From: Terebella lapidaria
Taxonomy: Eukaryota > Annelida > Polychaeta > Terebellida > Terebellidae
Direction: 5' to 3'
Assembly (NCBI GenBank): GCA_949152475.1
Contig: OX424560.1
Location: forward strand, 2,728,001 to 2,792,000
Length of the DNA: 64,000 nt
Shown here one piece after another: positions 47,501 through 57,140 of this stretch (positions within the stretch are counted from its first letter, which is position 1; each line of letters begins with the position of its first letter). Below the pieces are notes generated by a model that saw nothing but the letters and a program-made list of their open reading frames with translations, ran no database searches and was not told where the DNA came from. A program made the translations under genes and the position numbers.

Positions 47501-50500
47501 TACACGTGCACATGTATAGAGGGATACGGTGGAGAGAAATGCTCCGACAGTAAGTATGCACATATTTCTCAATTAGTGTAATGGATTGATTCTGAGTGGG
47601 TGTTGACCAATAACACTGTGACAGGATGCCGACAACCAGCCGATGTCGTCTTTGCTCTGGATTGTTCCGGGAGTGTCAGCCCAGAAAACTTCGCCAAAAT
47701 CGTTCACGTTGCTCGCACTGTCATCTCGGGCATGCGCATTGGCACCAGCGAGTCAGCGCGGCCCTCTCACGTGGGTTTGTTGACGTTTGCGTCAGAAGCG
47801 AAAGTGGTGTTCCACATGAGTGATTTTAATAACAAATATGACATTTTGAATGCCTTCACACCCACCTATGAAAGTGGCGCCACAAACTTACCGGAAGCAC
47901 TTCGAGTGCTTCGTGACATGTTTAATACCAGAAATGACGTCAGTTCTTCTACAAGACGTATTGGCGTACTGGTCACTGATGGGAAGTCTCATGCTGAGAG
48001 CGAAACCTGGCTTCAGGGGAGGCTTGCAAGGGATGACGGGATAGACATTCTGGCGGTCGGAATTGGTAATCAAGTGTCGAAAACAGAACTTGCAGCTATC
48101 GCTACAAGCTACGGACTGGAGGATAGGAATGTTTTATACAGTCCAAACTTTGATGATCTTCCTGAATTGAGAATGGCGTTGACAGATGCTATATGCAACA
48201 GTACGTAATGTCTTTGGAATACAAAATCTTCCAAACGATACTTCAGTTCAATTCAAGTACCCTTGAAGTAGACATAAGTCACTGAGATACTTGAGTACCC
48301 TTAAAGTAGAAATACACTAAATACACTGAGATAAATTACTAAGGGTTATAGGCTAGCTGGCCATTGCATTAATAAATACTGTATTAGTCGTGCCTTTGAT
48401 CCAAGATGAAAATGAGTGTGAGTTGAACCCCTGCAACCACGGGGAGTGTGCAGACGGTATCCATGGTTACGGCTGCCAGTGTGAGCCAGACTATGTTGGT
48501 CGTCAATGTGAAACATGTGAGTTCCCTGTACGTGACGACACAGCAAGTGTTGTTTTAATGGGAGAAGCTCTACACGAAATGTTTGTATATATGCATGTAT
48601 CATCTTACAATACCAATTTGAACTGGAAGTGACTCAGGTTTTCACACTCGGCTTGTAGCTATATATTTGGTTCAGTTACAGCACGACCATTATTCCCAGA
48701 ACTGTTCACATAGTGTCCACAAAGCTATTTCTCCTGACTCCAACATCCCACCCTTCCATTCCTGAATTCACCCCTAGACTGCCCGAGACGAGTTGACCTG
48801 GTGTTTGCTGTCGACACGTCCGGCAGCATCAGAGCCGAGTATTTCCAGGACATCCGGACCATGCTGAGGGGCGTGGCAAGTGTTCTGTACACGGGAGGGG
48901 ACGGCGGAGTTCGTGTAGGGGCCGTATCCTGGGCAGATAGTGCTAGGGTACACTTATACCTGGATAACTCCTACAGCAAACAGGATCTACTTCAGGTTCG
49001 CATATCAATTCTTACGTACATTTGTTAGTTCCTTTGTGTTAATTGTACGTGAACCCCTTCTTCGCTTCAGATTTTTTGAGATTTTTACCATTTAATTGTA
49101 CAACTCGCTCTAACCATATCACAGCATTTTCACAAATTTCACAACCCATTTGTTAGTATGCCATTCCATAGGCCATAGATTACATCGAGCCCACAGGCGG
49201 GCGGACGGACACGGCATCGGCTTTGGATCTCCTCAGGACAGAGATGTTCGCCCCTAGCCAGGGTAGTCGTGATGACGCCGAACATGTGCTTGTCATGATT
49301 ACAGACGGAAATTCCAACGTTAATGTCAAGGACACTTTACGAGCCGCCATCGAGGTCAAAACAAGAGGCGTGCGCGTTATGACGGTTTCAGTGGGATCTC
49401 AGGCCAACAGGCGAGAACTACAGGCTCTGGCCAGTCCACCAGTCAGAGACAATGTTCTGGAGGTGGAGACGTATGGCGACCTCTGGACACTGCAGGATGA
49501 ACTCGTTGGCAGCATTTGTGAAGGTATGTGATATGTACTGCCTGGGGAAATAAGAGTGGAAACGTGAATCTAGTTACATTACACAAAATGAAGTTAAGCT
49601 TGGGAATTGTATCAAAAAAAAATTGATATAACAATTTTTGAAGAGAAAAAGCAAAGCACTAATTCATCATTGGAAAGGTACACACTTTGGGGTGTGAATA
49701 TAATCAGACAGCTAATCATAAAACAACTATTTTTTGCTCTACAGACGGTAACGACTGTGCTTCCAGTCCTTGTATGAACCAAGGACAATGTGTGGACGAG
49801 TTTAGGAGGTTCTACTGTATCTGTCAGACCGACTGGGCAGGGGACATCTGCCAGTACAGTTAGTGCCATTTGACTATTTCCAACATGCTGTGTTTGCTAC
49901 ATTGTCTATGGGTTCATTCTTGGAAAGTATTTAATAATAATTTCGTGCAGTTTATACATAGAATCTCAAGATGTAATTCCAAGTGAATATCCTTCTTTCT
50001 TTGTATTAAGATTGTCGCCGTCAGCTGGACATGACATTTATTGTTGACATGTCGGGCAGCACCGCTGCACACCACGATCTCGCGGAGTATGTTGCCAAAA
50101 AAATAGTCCAGAACCTCGACACAAACCTGGGAAAGGTTCGTGTGGGCCTTGTGACATACGGAGACGATACTTCTGTGGATATTCAACTGGATACGTACGA
50201 TGACAAGAGTGATTACCTCACAGCTTTATTGTTCACATCACATCGTGGTCGTACAAATACCCAGGCTGCATTGCGCGCAGCTCGCACTGACGTATTCACT
50301 GAGTCACGTGGTGACCGACTGGGAGTCCCGGATGTTGCCATTCTAATTACCGACGGCTACTCAAATGTGAACGAGGAAATGACAATACCAGAAGCTAAGG
50401 CTTTGAGTAGAGATGGTATTGACCTGTATGTGGTCGCTATTGGTCAGAATGTTGACATGGCCGAGGTGAATGGAATGGTTGATGACGTCATATCTCCTAG

Positions 50501-50582
50501 CGGCAGACGTGTTTACCGTTTGCTGGACGCGGACCAGGTGAACGACGTGGCTAAAGACTTGGCAGCAACTTTATGCTCCTAA
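44514..50582 (+). CDS. Secreted VWA-EGF multidomain protein, 13 coding exons, 1111 aa
   Basis: Probable extracellular matrix, adhesion or biomineralisation protein. Coding exons: 44514-44577, 45080-45288, 45576-45794, 45996-46215, 46535-46721, 46802-47181, 47436-47549, 47625-48200, 48406-48516, 48778-48995, 49172-49523, 49745-49858, 50011-50582. They sum to 3336 nt, exactly in frame with a terminal TAA. Domains: signal peptide (1-20), VWA1 (about 27-210), Thr/Pro linker (214-237), VWA2 (242-420), EGF1 (427-464), VWA3 (467-655), EGF2 (657-693), VWA4 (697-880), EGF3 (884-921), VWA5 (925-1110). All five VWA domains keep the MIDAS metal site (DxSGS, a later Thr, and TDG). All module borders are phase-1 introns, the usual sign of exon-shuffled extracellular modules. 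Architecture resembles matrilin-like proteins, but without a coiled coil, collagen or chitin-binding domain. Orthology is not claimed. Confidence 0.88.
45080..45288 (+). CDS. VWA-EGF gene exon 2: first part of VWA1
   Basis: Acceptor CTTTCAG/TGTGC. Encodes VCRLQADIAFVVDSSGSIND..., the DxSGS half of the metal site. Donor AAG/GTTGGT in phase 0, a weak GTT-type donor, but the junction NYTTK/DEVTDA continues the VWA fold. Confidence 0.85.
45576..45794 (+). CDS. VWA-EGF gene exon 3: middle of VWA1
   Basis: Acceptor TTACACAG/GAC, phase 0. Contains GGNTNTSGGL (MIDAS Thr) and VIVITDGVST (MIDAS Asp). Ends ...RQRGIK with donor GTTGTA, phase 0. Confidence 0.85.
45996..46215 (+). CDS. VWA-EGF gene exon 4: end of VWA1 and linker
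   Basis: Acceptor TTGTGCAG/GTT. Encodes VIAVGIGDDIRTDEL..., the last strand and helix of VWA1, then a Thr/Ser/Pro-rich linker likely to be O-glycosylated. Donor AGAG/GTAGAA, phase 1. Confidence 0.8.
46255..46495. repeat. 124-bp tandem duplication inside intron 4 of the VWA-EGF gene
   Basis: TTCACGGCGG...GAAGAATTAA...GGTGAATAAAATCCTAAATT occurs at about 46261 and 46385. Intronic, with no evident effect on the flanking acceptor at 46534. Confidence 0.85.
46535..46721 (+). CDS. VWA-EGF gene exon 5: first part of VWA2
   Basis: Acceptor ATATCCAG/ATTGC, phase 1. VDFVVLVDASGSVG gives the MIDAS start. Donor AA/GTGGGT in phase 2, so LNK/YGNRRDI joins cleanly to exon 6. Confidence 0.8.
46802..47181 (+). 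CDS. VWA-EGF gene exon 6: rest of VWA2
   Basis: Acceptor CTTCCAG/ATATG. Contains HGTTNTAAAL and VMVITDGSSD. Ends at NDILCN with donor GTGAGT, phase 1. Confidence 0.85.
47436..47549 (+). CDS. VWA-EGF gene exon 7: EGF1
   Basis: One complete EGF-like module (NEDECISNPC...CEDHHGYYTCTC...GEKC) with six cysteines. The DEDEC-like start and aromatic residue are compatible with calcium binding. Phase 1-1 exon. Confidence 0.88.
47625..48200 (+). CDS. VWA-EGF gene exon 8: VWA3
   Basis: A whole VWA domain in one exon: ADVVFALDCSGSVS, SGATNLPEAL, GVLVTDGKSH, DILAVGIGNQV. It has an extra Cys inside the MIDAS loop (LDCSGS). Donor CAACA/GTACGT, phase 1. Confidence 0.88.
48406..48516 (+). CDS. VWA-EGF gene exon 9: EGF2
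   Basis: EGF-like module ENECELNPCNHGEC...GYGCQCEPDYVGRQC with six cysteines. Acceptor ATCCAAG/ATG, donor ACAT/GTGAGT, phase 1-1. Confidence 0.85.
48778..48995 (+). CDS. VWA-EGF gene exon 10: first part of VWA4
   Basis: Acceptor ACCCCTAG/ACTGC, phase 1. VDLVFAVDTSGSIR gives MIDAS. Donor TTCAG/GTTCGC, phase 0, at nearly the same fold position as the exon 2/3 intron of VWA1. Confidence 0.82.
49172..49523 (+). CDS. VWA-EGF gene exon 11: rest of VWA4
   Basis: Acceptor TTCCATAG/GCC. Contains GGRTDTASAL and VMITDGNSN. Donor GAAG/GTATGT, phase 1. Confidence 0.85.
49745..49858 (+). CDS. VWA-EGF gene exon 12: EGF3
   Basis: EGF-like module GNDCASSPCMNQGQC...FYCICQTDWAGDIC, six cysteines. Acceptor GCTCTACAG/ACG, donor ACA/GTTAGT, phase 1-1. 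Confidence 0.85.
50011..50582 (+). CDS. VWA-EGF gene exon 13: VWA5 and stop
   Basis: Acceptor GTATTAAG/ATTGTC. Whole VWA domain in one exon: LDMTFIVDMSGST, RGRTNTQAAL, AILITDGYSN, LYVVAIGQNV. The protein ends ATLCS, then TAA at 50580-50582, with no C-terminal anchor or coiled coil. Confidence 0.88.
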
Positions 50583-50951
50583 AAATTTTGACATCAATCA
50601 GATTTAGCCACATTTATTTCAAATCGGGGATGTATTTGTTGTGATGAATTATTCTTATCACACAAATTTGCTGATACCAAAATCATCTATTATATTTGCA
50701 CAATCATTATAAAAAATGCACGTAGTTTTTACAAATACACGTGCAGTATAGCCATACTGTAAATGTGAGCATTTCAACAATAATATAGTTTCACAATATT
50801 AAACCAGACAGATTGTTTTAGATGTGAGGCTGTGCTGGGCAATATTTGGAAGTAATAGTGAACATTTGTAAATGTACTCAGACCTAATTTATGTTCGAGT
50901 TTGAAACCGGCATGATGTCCACGAAATTATGATTAAGAAGAAAATGAAAAC

Positions 50952-51014
50952 AATAAAGTTCTGCAATTTAGCGCTATATACAATATGAAATATACAATAA
51001 AAATATACAATAAA
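50952..51014 (+). terminator. Poly(A) signals of the VWA-EGF gene
   Basis: AATAAA at 50952-50957, 50996-51001 and 51009-51014, 370-430 bp after the stop codon. They make a plausible 3' end for the transcript. Confidence 0.65.
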
Positions 51015-51665
51015 AAATATGTCTATCTGTAAGGTGTTTTCATTTCAATGGCGTTATAGAGCGCGAGGACAATGTAGTGAAAAGCCAGTACGTTATTTAG
51101 CTGACCTGTACCCAGAGCCACCTAGGAACTCTATTTTTGGCATCCACCTCCGGAAATATAATAATATTACATAAAGTTACCATGTATGGCTATTTATGAC
51201 GTCCACAAATACATGAATGAAAGCGAGAGGGTCGAGTCGACAGCAGAGAACAAATAGTTCTGTATTGTTACGGGGAGGTGAAGCATCGAGTAGTGGACTC
51301 GATCTGTGTGTGTGTGTGGGAGGTGGTGGGGAATGACTTGGTGTAATAGTCCTTGGTGTCAACATATTGTCATTTACACCAAATCACTCTCCAACCAGGA
51401 AAGTCATACAATATACCAGTTAATGTTTATACTAAATTGTTGTGAATGGACTGGAATTTTTCCCGACGATGGAATGCTCGACAGCGAGATGTTAAGAACT
51501 GAACTGAACATATCTTCAAACAAAACTACAATTAAAAGTCAATTTCTAATAATACAAATAATGAAGCGATTCCTATCAGCTACTCCGAAGTGTGTAGGTT
51601 CGTTCTGTTCAATTCATGTCACCTATGTGGTGTGTTTGTGGGCTTCATATAAGCACAATCCACAC

Positions 51666-51790
51666 TATAGGGAGTTTAAGCTACACGTTTTACCGGTACG
51701 GGTACGGGTGTCTCTACAGCGACTATAGGAATAACGTCAAACTAACTGTATGACGTTTTACTAGCTACCCGTTTCATACGGGTAGGCCTT
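51666..51790 (-). repeat. Dispersed repeat carrying the empty TTAA target site
   Basis: TATAGGGAGTTTAAGCTAC here matches the reverse complement of the two flanks of the 59201-62860 element joined at one TTAA. It continues into ACGGGTACGGGT and CATACGGGTAG, also present next to that element (59080-59195, inverted). It is a paralogous pre-insertion site. Confidence 0.75.
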
Positions 51791-52744
51791 CAGCCGGTTT
51801 CACGTCACATGTGTTGAACGCATGTGCCACATACATGTAATTGAACCGTCCCAGACCTCAACCAATTTATGAAGGTGACCGTGGCTTATGAAAACTAGGA
51901 AAATAACTGAGCAGACATATGCCATTGGATCTGAACCATGGAATTTGTTGCTAGACGTACTGTAAGGGTTGAATTTATTCCATCGTTGGTATAGTTGTAA
52001 TATGCTGCTCCCATATCATATATACATTACAATAAAATATAAACTTTTCTGTAGAATTTTATGTTTTCATGAAAAAAAAAAACAGAGAGCAAAATGGTCT
52101 GCTGTAGAGGAGAATTGTGCTTTTTTACGAATTCTTGCAAGAGCCAAGCACTATTTTTTTTACCCACTGTTTTTATCCGCTGTTGATAATTATGGCGTCA
52201 GAAACTTACTAGTAACAGCGATGGATGGAGAAAAATAAATAATCGGGTTTTTTTAAATATATATTTGAACCAAATGAGTTATAAATGATAGCAACGATAT
52301 TTTCAAGAAATATGCATCTTGGTGCCACGTGCGTGCTCTAGAGTACGTGGTGACTCCCCTTGAAGAAGCCTCCACCGAGTGTTGTGACATCATGACAAAC
52401 CATAGAGGCAAAATGGATCCCCGTTCCGTGCATTCCCCAAGCGTTCCATGTTTTCGAGTAGACCACTTTCGGCTAACATGGCGCTGTCATGGCGCCGTCC
52501 CTCCAAAGGTCCGAATAAATGATATATATCAGACCTGTAACGGAAGCAATATTCCACGAGAAATTTGGTTTATGGTAATTTGCGTAACGCAACGCAACGC
52601 AACACAATTTCCGGGGGGGGGGGGGGGGGTTACTATACATCATGTAACATATTATGATGCCACAAAAAAAAAATCAATAATGTTGTTGCAATGAAATGCT
52701 TTTGCCGATGGAAACTTGCAAAGGGACATACAACGTCTCTGGTC

Positions 52745-52865
52745 GTTGTGTTTTTAGCTTACCGGCCCTTTGGGCCGATAGCTATTATCGTGGTCCGTCC
52801 TTCGTCGTCCGTCGTCCGTCCGTCGTCCTTCGTCCGTCCGTCGTCCGTCGTCCGTCCGGATCTGT
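52745..52865. repeat. GTCC/GTCGTCC minisatellite in a dispersed repeat head
   Basis: TTACCGGCCCTTTGGGCCGA (contains a small GGCCC/GGGCC palindrome) followed by a run of GTCCGTC/GTCGTCC units to about 52858. I recognise this general type as a frequent repeat in molluscan genomes, but the family name is not certain. Confidence 0.6.
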
Positions 52866-55321
52866 AACTTTTTTTTGGCATGATGAATTTCCCCATAAAT
52901 TTGTCAGAATATACCTTAGGCCAATATCTAACAAGAAAATGCATCATAGCTGCCCAAAAACCAACATCGCCTGGTGAAAAAAAAAGATTCTATGTTGGTT
53001 TAGGCACTTCCCATTTACCTGCATATATCACTATCCTCTCTACACGGAATATACGTTGCCGGAAACTTCACGAATTTGTTCAAAATTGTGGCCAATTTTT
53101 TCTTTGCTCTATATTATACACTGAATTTACTTTTGCATTCCAATACTAGTATTACCAGGAAATCCACCACAAATAGAAGTCAGCTTATTTATACCGATGA
53201 CATATCTAGAAATTCAGATACTAGTAACCCTATTATGGTGTCCTAAATTCATTCAAAACATATATGTGTATATTCAAATGCAGCAACAATCTAGACATGG
53301 TATTACACATTTATTTGCCACTTCCTAGCATTTCATGTATACATTGACATTTGATCTGTGGTGCCAAAGTGATACCATGTTGGTAACCAACAACATGGAA
53401 ACAGAATATTAATAGCAGTACTACGTTTACTGTAATGCCTGACTGTGACCAGGATTTTCCAATAACATTGGGTCATGATTAAAATCCCATATAGTAACAT
53501 TTACTACTGTACAATTTTGTTATTCATTGCCATCCATGCTGTACGAAACTTTCATCACATATATATTAATTCTCTATGAGTTTCTCAAATGCAAATAATG
53601 ATGGATAGTACATACGGTACACGAGACAATCCTCAAGTTTAGGACCGACCGTTTCACTATGACCAATATGCCGATGCAATGGTGATTTTTTTACGAGTAC
53701 CTGCTTACGAAGCCGGTACGGTCTAACGGTTAACCGGTTACGAAAATCGCTACTCCTTCTACCACTAGATAGTATGTTGCGCACACTATACATGAAGTTT
53801 TGACAAAATGTCATGATCAATCTATGATGATCAATAATCATATAGATGAACTTTATTTTACATCGGTATAGCATGAAACAATAAACACTAGCCACAAGGT
53901 TATTGACCGACAATGAAACTTAGATGATGAGGTGACATATACAAATGCTGATGAACATTGGGCAACAAAAACAAATTATCATTATCATACCATTGTCAGT
54001 TATTTCATATATTGTACATATTACATGATAATACGCAAACATTACAACTATTTATTGGTCCTGACCATCCAGACAGCTTATGTTTAAATGCCTGGAGATT
54101 TTTTTAGCAATTTTTATATTTTGAGGTAAACAATGCCATGTTCCTTCATGACTGACACTATTCAAGCCAAAGAGCCTTTGATTCAAGCCATATCTTGTAG
54201 TTTTGCACTTTAACGTACATATTGAGACATTTCGGAGTGCGTAACAATCTTCTTTGACATTTAATAAAGCATGGTCAATAGTGCCTGTAATTTGTTACTC
54301 AGGACATGACAACATTATATATCTATTAGCCACTTGATGAAGTTTGATTTGGTTGGTCTTGGCCTCTCATCTTCCCTTCGGTGGGGTTTGTCAGTAGATG
54401 TGTTTCCTTCTATGACATATCATTCATGTTGACATGTAGAACTGAAACCTGAAATTACATGTGAGATTAAGTTGTAGAGTAAACTATTCACAGTATTCAG
54501 TTTTTTGCCATTATTACGTTGACAGTCAGAACCTGTATTTTTGGGATCTGTAGAATATCTGACAGATGATGACAGCACGGTATTTGCACACTATTCCAGT
54601 TACAGTAAATTATAGACACATATAATATACGTACTGTTATTCTTGATCCTTGCAGGTGGCTGCTCTGCACTACGCACTAGTCTAGTACAGTTTCTTTCAG
54701 GCTCAGATATTTGGTTGTTGCTGTGTGCTGACTCGCCTGACTGGCTGTCTGAGTGTCTCAGCCTGTCTGTAGTGTAGCCGCAGCCTGAGCGACGCAGAGG
54801 CTCTGCCAGAGCTGTAAGCCTACTGTCTGTAGTATAGACTATCTGGTATGCAAGTTGAAGTTGATCTTGCAGTCATGCTTTGCCTTGGCTTTGGTTTGTG
54901 GCAAATGCTGAAATGACAATTCAATTCAATTCAAATAGTTTATTTCACCACCAATCAAAGTACATGTAACAATTCAGGTAGAATGGCAAAATACAAATGG
55001 TGAAAAGGGGAAGGCTGGAAGCTTAAAGCTTATAACGCAAACCCCCGTTGACAAAATAACAAATAAAGTAAACAAATACAATGAGTAACAACATAATACT
55101 GTGTGGATACCAATTCAATATAGTAACATAAAGAAATGTAACAGATACATTAAAGAAAAAATATATATATACTGCTGGTGTAATACTGATATTACTTACA
55201 TGTATGAACACTGCAGGTATACCCACTCAATAATATTAAACTGATACAATACGAGATCAATTGTGACTAAATAGATAGATTCTAAACGATACAGGTTGAG
55301 TATTAACTGTAACTCAATAAC

Positions 55322-56309
55322 TCAATAACTGTCTATAAAAAACTTTTTTACGTTTGTGCGGAATAGGGAAGTTGACTTAGCATCACGTAGTTTTACATCC
55401 AACTGATTCCACAACTTGACACCACTTATGCTGATACACATAGATTTTGACTTAGTTTTACAAAACTTTATACTGAAATTGTTTCGGGAATTAGACCTTG
55501 TGTTATAAGTATTTACATCTGTAACTTTAGAGAACATATTTTGGATGTTACTAGGTAAATTTTCATGTTTGGCTCTATATACAATGACAAGTGTTTTTAA
55601 TTTGACTATATCAAGAAACTTGAGACACTTGAATCTTGAAAATAAAGGAGATGTATGTTCCAGATAACTTGTTTTGGCTACATTTCGAATGGCCCTTTTT
55701 TGAAGGGTAATTACATCATGTAACCTTGATTCATAATTGTTTCCCCAAATTTCACAAGCATAGCTAAGGTATGGTACAACTAGTGAACAATACAGGGTGT
55801 ACAGAAATTCACTATTTAACACATGTTTAACTTTATACAAAATACCATTGTTCTTTGAGATTTTTTTACAAGTATCATTGATATGTTCAGTCCAGTTTAA
55901 TTTCTCGTCCACGAGTACACCGAGAAATTTAGCTACCTTCACTCTGGAGCCTGCTACACCATCTATACTAATTTTACAATTGATATCTGCATGGGATTTA
56001 GTTTTAAAAAGCATGAAATTAGTTTTTGCAACATTCAAGGAGAGTTTATTAACTCTGAACCATACAAACATTTTACTCAACTCCACCTCCATTGTTTTGT
56101 TGATGTCATTTACATTATTACTAGAATAGAATACATTAGTATCGTCAGCAAACAATATAAACGTCAGTTTCTCAGATATATTGGGAAGATCATTAATATA
56201 TAACAGAAATAGTATTGGCCCCAAAATAGAGCCTTGGGGAATTCCACAAGAAACTGATTTAGTATCAGAACTAACGCCATTATATACAACATACTGTGAT
56301 CTATTACTC
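55322..56309 (-). pseudogene. LINE reverse transcriptase, C-terminal part (frameshifted)
   Basis: Continues the RT in the next frame: GIPQGSILGPILFLLYIND (motif B), LFADDTNVF (catalytic ADD), NKLSLNVAKTNFMLF, KFLGVLVDEKLNW, then the C-terminal domain ending near KKFFIDSY. Intact apart from the single upstream frameshift, so this insertion is fairly young. Confidence 0.85.
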
Positions 56310-57128
56310 AGATAACTTTTCCAGCCACTTTAGTGAAACACCTCTTATACCATAATATGACAATTTTTTCAGCAATATAGAGTGATTGATGGTATCAAAT
56401 GCTTTTTTTAAATCAATAAAAACACCAGTTGATATCATGTTGTTGTCCAGACTGGCGGATAAATGCTCAATTATTTTCATAAGTGCTAAGTTCGTGGAGT
56501 GGTTTTCTCGAAACCCATATTGACTCCGGTACATAAAATTGTTAGTAGTAATAAATTTCACCAGTTTGCTATAATAAACTTTTTCCAGTATCTTGGAAAA
56601 TTGTGGCAAAATAGAAACTGGCCTGTAGTTTGAGACTTCTTTTCTGTTACCAGATTTAAACAAAGGAACTACTTTAGCTGTTTTCATTTCATCTGGAAAT
56701 ATTCCTTTCTGGAGTGATATGTTACAAATATGGGCAAGGGGAACTTGTACTGAAACAATAACTGTTTTAACTAACGACATACTGATATTATCATAACCAC
56801 ATGATGTTTTGTTTTTGAACTTTGAGACAATATTTACAATATCCTCACTACAAACTGGATCTAGAAATAAAGAATTAACTATACTGGGATTCATGAAATC
56901 CTCAAATGACTTTTCGCTGCATGTTTCAATTTTTGCTGCAAGCGATGGCCCAACATTCACAAAGAAATTGTTGAAAGAGCTAGCAATTTCCTTGTTGTCT
57001 GTTATAAGTCTGTCACCATTTTGAATTGATAATTCAGTCTTTGAATCCTTATTTTTTTTCCTTTTTGTTATTTCATTTAATACTTTCCATGTGTTCTTTA
57101 TATCATTCCTGTGACAAAATGATTCCAA
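56304..57128 (-). pseudogene. LINE reverse transcriptase, N-terminal part
   Basis: Visible: NTWKVLNEITKRKK linker, KTSCGYDNISMSLVK (RT motif 1 region), VVPLFKSGNRKEVSNYRPVS (motif 2), SQYGFRENHSTNLAL (motif 2a), STGVFIDLKKAFDTINH (motif A with catalytic Asp). The frame shifts at about 56310 just after RGVSLKW, through one base too many in an A-run (GAAAAG on the minus strand). Confidence 0.85.
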
Positions 57129-57140
57129 GTGTGATTGTGA

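Larger units (their letters stand above)
51015..54910. other. Intergenic, repeats only
   Basis: No supported gene. Includes the decayed coding-like segment 51184-51300 (inverted relative of 24531-24695), the host repeat with an empty TTAA site at about 51666-51790, a 17-bp G run (52613-52629) and a GTCCGTC-rich repeat (52745-52865). Confidence 0.5.
54915..57140 (-). mobile_element. Non-LTR retrotransposon (CR1/Jockey/Rex-like), 5'-truncated
   Basis: Minus-strand element. It starts near 57140 inside the linker before the RT (no endonuclease domain) and ends near 54918 with a TTGAATTGAATTG pentamer tail on the minus strand, the short 3' microsatellite style of CR1/Rex-type LINEs. Two overlapping-frame ORFs together cover nearly the whole RT. 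There is about 400 bp of 3' untranslated sequence. Confidence 0.82.
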
